From the NCBI GenBank assembly GCA_900088475.1, contig FLMG01000615.1, positions 6,047-36,184 on the forward strand: DNA of 30,138 nt. The letters run 5' to 3'. The stretch's first letter is position 1. Every line of letters begins with the position of its first letter. The notes below the pieces were generated by a model. The model was not told the DNA's origin, did no database searches, and was given only the letters and a program-made list of their open reading frames with translations. Position numbers and translations under genes: made by a program. This document shows positions 11,310 through 20,835 of this stretch, in pieces. The stretch is from Hyphochytrium catenoides. Taxonomy: Eukaryota; Sar; Hyphochytriomycetes; Hyphochytriales; Hyphochytriaceae.

Positions 11310-13640
11310 GCTTCCCTCTTCTATCCAAGAACTCTTCTATTGTCAGAAAACTGAAGCTTTGTACACAACCATCTACAGTCCAATCTTCATAAATCTTCGA
11401 AATGCAGTAACCCCAATGTCTGCCCAATCTGCGGATGGAGCTGAGCTGTGGATGCCGCCAGCAGTCCGAAGAGTGGAGACTGAGAGTGAGCTCAAGTGCG
11501 TGTCTGCGTCTGTAATACAGAGGGTCTAGTGCTTGAGATGTCGACTTTCTCTTCTATCTCCGGCTATCGGCTGCTGCTGCTGCTGCTACTGCCACTGAAC
11601 TTTCTCTTCCTCTTATGACCTGGGCTCTTCAGACGCTCTGGCTGTTTGCTGTTGGAGTCTTCTGCAAATATGTTGGGTCAGGTTTCCCCTGTCCCACAAG
11701 GTCTTTACCCGCTGATGTTGAGCCTATCGCTTTGGTCTGCACTGTGTAGCTCGCTCTTTCCCCTTCCTCACCTACACTCCCTAACTCTGTGTGAAGCGTA
11801 TGGTGCAGTAATAATACCTCTAGCAAGGAAGGGCTTATGGGCGTTATTATAGTAGTAATACCTTACTAGATAAATTTAGCAAGTGCAGTGAGTGCCCTCT
11901 CTTCCCTAGCTGGGAGAAACACCCAGGGTTCAACTTTACAAATATTTGTTAGATAAGGAAGCGCCTTTGCCTCTAAGGGTGAGGGGATATTCCCCTATGG
12001 GGCTTAGAGAGTGGCTTTCGTGGCACAATGTTACATGACAGGGCTCTGTACAGCTGAGGAAGGTGGAAGAAGAGAGAGCGTGTGTGAGAGAAAGAGTCAG
12101 ATGACATGGCAAGTTTATCATTGAGGCCTTGGGAGGAGAAAGAAAGGGGTCTGGGTCGTTCTCTCCAAGCTTGTAGGCTGGCTCATCAGATGTGCGAAAG
12201 AAGAAAGAGAGAACTTTGGAAAGGGAGAACAGTGAGAACAGTGGGGGAAAAAAATGTCTTGTTATCCTGTCATCGCGCTTCCACCAGCCCACTGGCTCTC
12301 AGGTGGTTAGGAAAGCGTCGTCGTAGCTTGTGACCCAAAAGGTAGGAGAGAAAGGGAGGGAGGACAGAGCGAAGTGAAGCGGCGTTTAGAAACATACACA
12401 GAGCTGGGCAAGTGGCACTTTCTCACCTATTCTCTCCTCCTCTCTCTCTTTCTTTCCTCCGCATCTCTCCCGCCACCTGAGAAGAGTCTTATGACACTGC
12501 TGGCTATCAGGGTCTTTCTCTTTCTCTCCTCTCAACTCCTAGTTGCTCCTCCTCACTTTTGTGTGGTGTGTAGAAACGTATCCTTTCCCGTTTCTTTCCG
12601 GCAAGCTCTCTAACGTTTGGCTCTTCTACTCATAGCCTAAGTATTTCTTAGTCCCGTCCCTTTCTGTCTTAGTCATGAAAAGTTGCTACAATTTCAAATG
12701 CAGTTTTACTCAGGAAGACCAGTGTTCAAATATGACGGATGGAGAGAGAGAGCTAAGCTTCGTCCACACTTTCCGAGGGACGAGAGCGAAGGAAGAGATA
12801 GAGAGGCTTGAGACTTTTACAAAGAGTTTGGCAAAGGATGGGCCAAGGTTCTCAGGTCTGGTTGTCACTAACTCTCACTGTCACTTTCCCTTATGGAGAC
12901 ACTAGGATCTCTGTCTCTCTCTCTCTGGCGTAGCTCTCTCATCCCTTCCCCCTGATTGAATATCCTCATTAGAGACTATGTGATGCGACTGGAGCGGACA
13001 GAAAATTTGAAGGTTGTGCCTTCTGTGAAAGATTCTTTCGTAGTGTCACGCTCAATCGACAAAGGACGAGGAGGAAGGGAACAGCAGCGATGGCCAAACC
13101 TACGGATTAGGGACTGACGCTGATGGGCAAAAAATGGCACCCGTACATTAGGACAAGGGCTTCTTCAAACCCTGCTAAACTCGAAAGAAAGGGTGTACTT
13201 TCGATAAGTAACAGAAGCCAGTCAATGCTTCTTAGGGACATAGCTGATTGTGCCATTATTCTCGGCCTCAATGGAGATTAATCCAAGGCTCAGTTCATAA
13301 AAACGGAGCCACCTTATAATTTGGAAGATGTGGTGAGGGTGGGAAGAATGGAAGGAAATTGAGGGCAGGATAGGAAACCTATTTTTCTTTCTCGTAAAAT
13401 TCGGGTACAAGTAGGTATGCTACCCAGCTGTAGTCGGCCCAAAGCCTGTCTGTAAACCCAGATCCTATCCAGTGCGTGGGTGGGGGCGTCAGCATTCCTA
13501 TTCCACCGTCGGAATGGCCCATCCACCCTGTCCATCAATCGCCAGAAACGGACATCAAGGGTACAGTTCAAGCCGTTCTAAAAGCCACTTGGAGGGTGTG
13601 AAGGAGAGATACTGGTAGATATAACTAGCTAACGCTCTAG
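11310..13640. other. Stretch without a convincing gene
   Basis: The first few hundred bases upstream of ATG 11309 should hold the promoter and 5' UTR of the coiled-coil gene; no TATA-like box stands out. The rest holds only short pyrimidine- or purine-rich frames under 120 codons on both strands with no splice chain. GA-rich (12060-12260) and CT-rich (12420-12530) patches produce spurious ORFs. Confidence 0.5.
11571..11595. repeat. (CTG)n trinucleotide run
   Basis: Five to six CTG units followed by CTACTGCC, about 260 bp upstream of the coiled-coil gene's ATG, so possibly in its 5' UTR or promoter. Confidence 0.85.
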
Positions 13641-13709
13641 CAGATGGCAGATAGGGTTATTATGCCATTACAGTCATATTTCCCGCCAGGCCACACACGA
13701 TCCAAATCT

Positions 13710-14103
13710 GAAACGTCGTCGTCCTCCTCCTTTGATGAACTGATGTCTCCACCAGTGGATCTCCACTTCTCCACTGACCGATCCGACAGCAGCAGGATGC
13801 AGCAACGGATGGCAGTCCAGACTCTTCAACAATGATGCTTGCAGATTGGCCAGCTCGAGAACACCGTCGTCTTCCTTCTTTGATGCAATGATGTCTCCAC
13901 TGATCGATCCAAAAGTAAGACGCAGCTACGGATGGCAATCCAGACTCTTCAACAATGATGCTTGCAGATTGGCCAGCTCGAGAACGCCGTCGTCTTCCTT
14001 CTTTGATGCAATGATGTCTCCACTGATCGATCCAAAAGTAAGACGCAGCAACGGATGGCAATCCAGACTCGTCAACTCTGATGCTTGCAGATTGGCCAGC
14101 TAG
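13710..14103. repeat. 123-bp tandem repeat, about three copies
   Basis: The anchor CGGATGGCA(A/G)TCCAGACTC occurs at 13806, 13929 and 14052, exactly 123 bp apart. The two complete units from 13806 are nearly identical. A more diverged copy precedes them and carries about 22 extra bases. Because 123 is 41 codons, frames stay open through the array on both strands: plus 13846-14103, minus 14178-13660. Neither translation resembles a known family. Each unit holds TTGCAG and GTAAGA, which look like an acceptor and a donor, so the array could also be a duplicated exon-intron unit. Confidence 0.85.
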
Positions 14104-16793
14104 AGTGCTGAGTTCCCCGAGTGCAATCATCTTCATGCAGAATTTTATAAAGTTTAGTGGATAGGGTAAGCAGAACACTTACGTTGATGTTTACTGAAGA
14201 ACGTGAACAAACAAGAAGATTGTGGTAAAAGACAACACTGAAGGGGGAAGAGCCAGGTCATGCTTCGACAGGTTGATCTCTAAGACTGTTATGAGACCAG
14301 ATGATTGGTGATGCATCTGCGATAAACCTTTCTTTAGTCGTGGTTCCCTCTGCCCCCAGTTCAGCCTTCATCATAGCTAGAGCATTTTAAGGGCTTACAG
14401 TCCCTCCTACAAACAATTCTTCTACGGTTCCTTATTTGGTAATAACTTGCAAAGGAACCAGACAAAACAACTTACTTACTACTAATCATCGAAGACGGAA
14501 GCGAACCAGTTTGCCAAAGAACTAGTAGCTGTCTAATTTTACCGGCACTAACAGTAATAGATCTGTAATAGGTTAGACTTCACCACTGACAATGGCCTTA
14601 TTATCGCGCTCGCTACTCGCAGCATCCCTGACATTGATGTCAGTAGTCGTAACAAGCTTGTTTGCAATCTAGTAGTGCTTCTTGAAGTCTTCAGACAAAA
14701 CATCAGCTACCTTAGGAACTATGTTCCCTATTCTTACAGCAACATTCCCTCCTTACCGAAGCTAAAGCTAAATATTTATTCTTTCTTTACGGTGGCCAAC
14801 CACGCACTGCTATACTGCCATCTGTAGTCTCAGACTGTTTGAACACCGGATCTGTTGGAATACTGGATTGCCTTCGGCTAAAAGCTTTTCTTCGTGCGAT
14901 CGGTGCAATCTCTTATCGCTTTGACGAGTCATCGTTATTGGTCTTCGACAAACTGGCCGCTATCCTTCTGTTGGTTTGGGTGTTCTGGACCGATGCGGAA
15001 GGGTGATCATGCCTTTTCCCATCTGGTAAATGGTAGTTCTTGCATATAGTAGTGCGTGGTAGTAGTTGGGTGAAAGAAGCAACACCACTTGCGTAGGCCC
15101 AGCCTGGCTCAAACCCGATCGGGGGATGTCGTGGATAGATGAACTCCTCTACTAGTGTCCCTCAAACGCAGATCCCTCCAATATAGTCTGTTGCTTCTCC
15201 CTCTCTTTACACTTCCACTCCAGAACGAGAAGGAGCCAACAATACAAATGAATGGGGGCATATAACGTCTTTCACCGCAGTCCCCAAAGCCACATTAAGT
15301 CCTCCAGTTTCTCATTGCCTTTCCCCTTCCTTGACAGGAACGTTACACTCTTTCATCTTGCCGCAAGCAAACCTAATGATGAAGGGACCAATTCCGGCCA
15401 TTCCGAAGGGAAGCTCCAAGTCCAAGCCTTTGTGGCAGCTCCAGTCCTAAAAAAAAAAAAGACGATTGCTTAACTACTTCGTACTAAAACTCACAGCGCA
15501 CGTGGAAGTGGATGTATTTCCTAGCCTAGCTAGCGGTCATTTAGTCATTTGGCCCCGACTGCCGGCCGCCTCGCCAATAGACCTGCTGCTGCCTTGCCGA
15601 CAAGTCGATGTTGCTTCTCGCCCTCATGTTAGCAAAAGACGGTTAGAGGATAGACGCTCGGGCACCACTATGGATGGCATGAACAGAAGCTAGCGTGGAA
15701 ACTTATAGCTGTTCCGGACCATGCAGCGTAGTAAAAGGGTCCACCAATACCGTCTTTTACAAAGAGGCTCGTCCTCTACGCTATGACGCATTCCCTCTCC
15801 TTCCCATACGCATCCCTGTTCAATATACCTAACCAAGTAAGATGACGTGGCTCAACTCTTCTTCCAGAGCGCGATGCGCGATGATCGCGTCTTGCTTCTT
15901 CTTGATAGAGTTGTTCCAGGTGAGCTACCACAGGAGGACAACTTTCTTGTTAGATCGCTAGAGATAACGGTCAGAACATCAGAACGCAAACTCACGAAAC
16001 ATTTCCGAAAAATATTCCAGGAGGTGAATACTTCACACGAAGGTGGGGTGAAAGCGCCGATGGGGCGGGTGATCAAACTAGCGCCAAGTCTTACACAATG
16101 TATGTAGATGCGGGTGGGCTCATGTGGCAGATAACACCTTCCTGGACATAACTTTGGGGAGTGGAGTCTAGACCACTCACTCACGTTCTCTTGGCCTTGA
16201 TAAGTATACATAAATACTAGGATAAGAGGTTTGAAAAAGCTCTGGTTTATATCAGCAGGTGCGCTACCCCTAAGAAATGTGGTCAAGTGGAACCATCCTG
16301 CGTAGTAAGACTCGATGGTACACTTAAGCCCTGTAATACCCATGATGAGTGTAATAGTGGTTCAAGTAAGTAGCAGGTGAGTGCCTGATGCAGAAGCGCC
16401 AACCGCGGCCCTCGAGCCGCCGACGGTGCTCCCCCAGCTCACAGTTCATCGTTTCCAATCTCGATTTCTATTTGAAGCTTTATGGAGCTTTGAGAAGAAA
16501 AATCAGACAAGCTGCAGAAGTGCTATGGAGCAAGTATAGGCAGTCTACGCGATAGCGAGAACAAATCTACAGGGAGGGAGCTTGGCACCTAGCGCTCATA
16601 AGATCCTCAAAGCGAAGGTGGGTCTGGGAATCGTTAGTTTCCCCTGCAAAGCTCCATCGAAGGCAATCTGCTTGACGTTACATCGTTTCGTGTCCTTTCA
16701 GATCTACACGACTTGCTCCTGTCTACCGAAGCTATTGCTACGACAGCTGACCCAAACTTGAGCGCACCCTTTACTTACTGAAAGAAGGCAGTC
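14104..16793. other. Stretch without a convincing gene
   Basis: No splice-consistent ORF chain was found. A minus-strand frame at 16343-15852 (163 codons) and an overlapping plus-strand frame at 15847-16107 both lack family resemblance. A homopolymer A run lies at about 15449-15460. The last few hundred bases should include the promoter of the zinc-finger/SDR gene. Confidence 0.5.
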
Positions 16794-17977
16794 ATGAGCA
16801 GGGGCAAGTGTAAGGTGAAGGATTGCCCCAAGTGGGCTGTTCAGAAGGGGGTCTGCACAACGCATGGGGCGAAACTCCGCCGATGTAAGATCGAGGGATG
16901 TTTGAAGGTTGCAAAGCAGGGCGGCGTGTGTATTGCCCATGGAGCCAAGGTATTTGGAACCGCCATGGACTATCTATCATTGAGTACTTGCTCAAACGTC
17001 CTTACCGACCTCCTTTACAGGTAAAGACTTGCAACGTCGAGAACTGCAGCAAGAAGGCTAAAGTAGGAGGAATGTGCGCGGCCCACGGAGCAAGTGCGAA
17101 GAAATGCTCCGTGGAGAATTGTCCAAAGACTGCTAGACAAGCTGGAGTCTGCGTTCAACACGGTGCTCGACCAAGGATGTGCACCGTTCCGGATTGTGAG
17201 AAATATGCAAAGCAAGGAGGTCTTTGTGTCACACATGGCGCGAAGATTAAGAGGGGTAGAACGAAGCGAACAGTGATTATTACGGGAGCCAGTAGCCCTG
17301 TTGGCACAGCTGCTGCCGTCCATCTTGCCAAGCAGAGGCACCGTCTCTTCCTCGTCGATAGAGACAGACTACGCCTTGAAGAGGTTGTCAAGAAGTGCTC
17401 AACAATGGGTCTTACAACTGCAGATATTGTATGCGGTATTGGCGATATAACCATCCCCTCTGAGGTGCAAAGACTCTGTGATGAAGCTGCCAGAGCTTTT
17501 CCCAGACATTACGTTGAAGTGGCTGTCCTCAACGCAGGTGTGACCTCTCTTCCCCAGAATATTGAAGACGTACCGCCTGAAGAGTTTGACAGACAGTTTC
17601 TCCTCAACGTAAAGTCCGTCTTCCTCTTCATGAAGTACCTGGTTCCTGCTATGAAGTTAGGCAGATATGGACAATTCATTGTAACTAGTACTCCAGACGG
17701 CTTTAGCGGGACCCCAGGGGCAGCTGTAAATACCTCAACAAAGTACGCAATAGAGGGCATGGTATCGGCGTTACGCAGTGAACTGAAGGGTACAGGAGTG
17801 AAGGCAGCAGTGGTTAACGCATCACCCGCCAACGTCACTTGGAATGGAATTAAGGATATGAACCTCTTGCAGCCAGAACGGAACTTCCTGATGGATCCTC
17901 GGGTGTTTGCGACAGCCATCTCTACACTTGTCAATCAAGGCTCCATGCTTAACATGGACAAGATCACGGTGGAGTGA
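16794..17977 (+). CDS. Five-repeat WRKY19-like zinc finger fused to a short-chain dehydrogenase fold, 370 aa
   Basis: Exons 16794-16949 and 17021-17977 join across a 71-nt phase-0 intron (GTATTT...TTACAG). An in-frame TGA five codons before the ATG supports the start. Residues 6-124 are five fingers of form C-x4-C-x9-C-x2-H-G with an exact 25-residue period (first Cys at 6, 31, 56, 81, 106), the pattern of WRKY19-like fingers. From residue 135 an SDR Rossmann fold follows: TGASSPVG (140-147, with Pro for the usual Gly), a GDIT at the D-V/I-T position, NAG (223-225) and structural Asn248. At the active site the usual Ser aligns with Thr276 and the usual Tyr with Asn289, while Lys293 is kept, so normal oxidoreductase chemistry looks lost. 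The fold should still bind NAD(P). No signal peptide or membrane segment is seen, and a nuclear or cytosolic location is inferred. A role as a nucleotide- or redox-sensing regulator, by analogy with NmrA-like proteins, is inference. Confidence 0.93.
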
Positions 17978-18956
17978 AAGCCTTCAGAGCCTGGCTCTGC
18001 CTCTCCCGATAGCAAGCCTATCTCTTTCTATCCCGAATGGGCAAGTCCTTACTTCCACCTTCTTTCTTCCTCCTCTCTCTGCTTTCATTCTCATCGTTCC
18101 ACGCCGGTTTGTTGGGCGGTGGTTGAAAACTGTATGAGTGCGAGGTCCCGCTTGTATATCTTTAAGTTCTACTCTGTAATTTATGGCGGGTCAGCTGTGG
18201 CAGTCAAGCTGTTGCCGTCTCCACATCTTGAGCTTTTTATATGCATTGTTCTTCCTCTGAAATCGCATCTTTCCAGTGCAACGCTTACTTAAGCTGCCAC
18301 TCGCCGACAATCGGTCGGGCCCGCTAGATTATTAGGCAGGAGTGAGTCAGAATAAGAGATGAACACGCAACATTAGAGTCTGGCAAGCATGTCGCTCTCT
18401 CCCGATATTTCATGTCCGCTTGGTAGACAACACGCAGTTGCCAACCAGGGGCGCTTTGTCTACCATTTTCTGTTTCTTTCTCTCTGTCCCTGATTCCTAT
18501 CTACCTCCCCACCAGCTTTCCATCATAAAAACGCGCTCAGTCTTTCGCCTACATCCTGGTCCCCGTCAGAGAGAAGAGATGATGTAACAGTTCCGCTGTG
18601 CCTGTCGGAACGCTTCAGCATACGATGGTCGTCCTTGTACCTGTACCAGAACAGTGCCTCGGTCGTTACATTTGTTTGGGCACACATAGCCGATGAGCCC
18701 AGCAGAAGCTCAGGAACTATTCGGCTCCCATCAGAGCGCATGTTAGATTGATGACAGAAGTGCTTGTGAGTGGCCTTTGCTCACCTCTGATGCATCACTT
18801 CATGGGCAAACAATTGGTTCGCTGCCTTTAGGTCCTAGAGAGAACTACTTCCTAGTACTCCAGAGCAAGCTCGAGAGTGTCTATGTGCTCGATGTTGTTT
18901 GGCCTTCACCTTTGGTCCTGCATCAGCAGAGTCTTTGACTCCTCACTCTTTTCTTT
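17978..18956. other. 3' flank of the zinc-finger/SDR gene and intergenic DNA
   Basis: It is pyrimidine-rich just after the stop codon (17977). No clear AATAAA signal lies in the expected place and no convincing ORF is seen. A 72-codon minus-strand frame at 18741-18523 has no recognisable features. Confidence 0.5.
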
Positions 18957-18957
18957 C

Positions 18958-18988
<31 letters not shown>

Positions 18989-19052
18989 CCTCTCTCCCTC
19001 TCTCTCTCTTCCTCTCTTCCTCTCNNNNNNNNNNNNNNNNNNNNNNNNNNNN

Positions 19053-19082
<30 letters not shown>
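18957..19082. repeat. (CT)n microsatellite interrupted by an assembly gap
   Basis: A long CT tract with TC/CCTC interruptions continues on both sides of a run of N. Its true length is unknown. Confidence 0.95.
19025..19052. other. Assembly gap (28 N)
   Basis: Twenty-eight N bases sit inside the CT tract. The number is probably an estimate from scaffolding, not a measured length. Confidence 0.99.
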
Positions 19083-19086
<4 letters not shown>

Positions 19087-19319
19087 TCTTATGGTCTCAG
19101 GCCAATTTCCAGTTCTAAACGTCTAAAACAGAAAAGATCCAGATCCCCCTACCTGTCATAAAATGATGAACCGAAAGTAATTGTGATGGGGGAAGATCAC
19201 TGTCCTTCTGAAAGGACAATTTACACACTCCCGAGAATAGGCTGACTTTTGGGTCTGACTTTCGGTTTTCTCCCTGTCTTTCCTGCCTGTCTCCTCGTAC
19301 AGATGTCGCTTCGTACAGT

Positions 19320-19334
19320 AGAGAGAGAAAGAGT

Positions 19335-19425
<91 letters not shown>

Positions 19426-19474
19426 GAAAGACAGAGAGACAGAGAGAGAGAGAGAGAAAGGAAGGAGAGAGATG
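19320..19474. repeat. (GA)n microsatellite
   Basis: A purine-only GA/GAAA/GACA tract of about 150 bp on the plus strand. It lies about 240 bp after, and is complementary to, the (CT)n tract at 18957-19082. Confidence 0.95.
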
Positions 19475-19808
19475 TCAAGAGAGGAGCTGTTGTACGATAG
19501 TCGTCAGCTTCGCATCAGGCGATCGCGGGCTTTACGACTGTCCCGTCCCTCCTGCTGCCCGCAAAGCTTTGGCGTCAGTCCTTTGTCCTCCCCTGCACCA
19601 TCCTTCTGAGGGGCGGTTGTGCGCCTTTGACAAGCATCTCTGATAGCAGCCCTTTTCCACATTTACTCTTTCTCTCTCTTCATTCTCTCCTCCCTCTTCT
19701 CCTCCCTCGCTTCCTGTTCTCTGTCTGGTTATGCTTTTACTCACACCTAGTCCTATGACCTAGGAGACCTCCCTCTCCCTTTCACTCTGTCTCTCCGTCC
19801 ATGGGAAG

Positions 19809-20065
19809 ATGTGGACAGAGGATCCTGACGCAGCATCCTTCAGGGATAGGAGGAGAAGAGCAAGGTCGTCAAGCAGGAAATCTTCCTTGGCTGGCGACGG
19901 AGATGTCTCCTCACTTCCTTCTCCCTCTTATGCTTCTCTCTCCTTCACCTCGCCCTCTCCTCGCAAGGATATCCCTCTAGGAGTTCCGTCCGAACGGTTG
20001 ACGACTCCTCAGTCTAGCGAGTCACCGATGGCTTCCCCTGATCTCAACCCCATTTCTTGCCCAAG
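19809..20065 (+). CDS. Candidate 5' coding exon, Ser/Arg-rich
   Basis: ATG at 19809 opens an 85-codon stretch rich in Ser, Arg and Pro, ending at an AAG/GTACAG donor in phase 2. It sits upstream of the SAPS-family gene on the same strand, and its composition matches the disordered N-terminus of that protein. It does not join in frame to the next candidate exon (20427-20576 needs phase 1). Either an intermediate exon is missing from my model, the donor is different, or this belongs to another transcript. Confidence 0.35.
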
Positions 20066-20426
20066 GTACAGGCGCTCCTTCGCCCTCTTACTGATTGTCA
20101 TGCTCTCTCTCTTATCTCTGCTGTCTTTCCATCCTCCATCTCGTCCACACACACGCTCTCTCTCTCTTTCTTCTCTCTCACTTTCCAGTAGAATGTACCT
20201 TCATTATCTCCTTTTTGACCTTTGTCTTTCTCTCTCCCTTTCTCCCTCCGATATCTCTTCTTCACCACATTGCTGGGTGAAATAGAAAGTTCTTTACGAT
20301 TGCTCAGTTAGCATATTCTCTCCTTCTCCTAGCAACTGCGCGTTCTCTTTCTTAGCAGCGCTAGCCAGAGATCTATCCCGCGATTTGCTCTTTAACTTGC
20401 TGTTCATATTGTCTCTGAACTTACAG

Positions 20427-20576
20427 TTTCTACTTTGCGCACCTCCTCATATCTCACGCTGTACAGAGTTGACGAACATCTAGAGAAAGAGAAAGTTTCA
20501 TTTCAGCTGATCTCGGACTTTAAGCCCCCTCAAGCTCTGTCAACAGCTGTACCTGCACCGTCAGGCTTCTCGCCAG
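20427..20576 (+). CDS. Candidate upstream exon of the SAPS-family gene
   Basis: An ACTTACAG acceptor is followed by 50 open codons (containing VDEHLEKEKVSFQL) ending at CCAG/GTGTCT in phase 1. The phase matches an acceptor at 20833 (TTCAAAAG), two bases before ATG 20836, so it could extend the protein upstream by 50 residues. It contains no ATG, so a further 5' exon would be required. The acceptor at 20833 lacks a good pyrimidine tract. Confidence 0.35.
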
Positions 20577-20835
20577 GTGTCTCTCTTTGTACCACCTCCT
20601 CTACCTGGCAGATCTCTCTCCCTCTCGCGTGTACTGTTTGCATCTTCTTTCCATCTTTAGTTTATTCGCCTCTAGCGGTCCCGGCTAGGGTCAATCTTGC
20701 TTCTCTACTATCTTCTTCCTTGTCCTTAGCTTCGACGCTGGTCCTCCTTTCTCTCCCCTCTCCCGCCTCTCTCTCCTCCCTTTCTCCTATCTCTGTCTAA
20801 CGATCTAACTGCAATCTACTCTTCGTTCAAAAGCG

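Noticed and set aside
12374-12905. Two short plus-strand ORFs (79 and 76 codons), the first with a hydrophobic N-terminus
   Set aside because: Pyrimidine-rich composition explains the hydrophobicity; no splice links or family resemblance.
15847-16343. Overlapping ORFs on both strands (86 codons plus, 163 codons minus)
   Set aside because: No family resemblance, no splice partners, and each is the shadow of the other; neither can be preferred.
18877-19161. Ser/Leu-repeat ORFs across the CT tract, and Arg/Glu-repeat ORFs in the GA tract at 19249-19500
   Set aside because: Low-complexity translation of dinucleotide repeats, and one spans the assembly gap.
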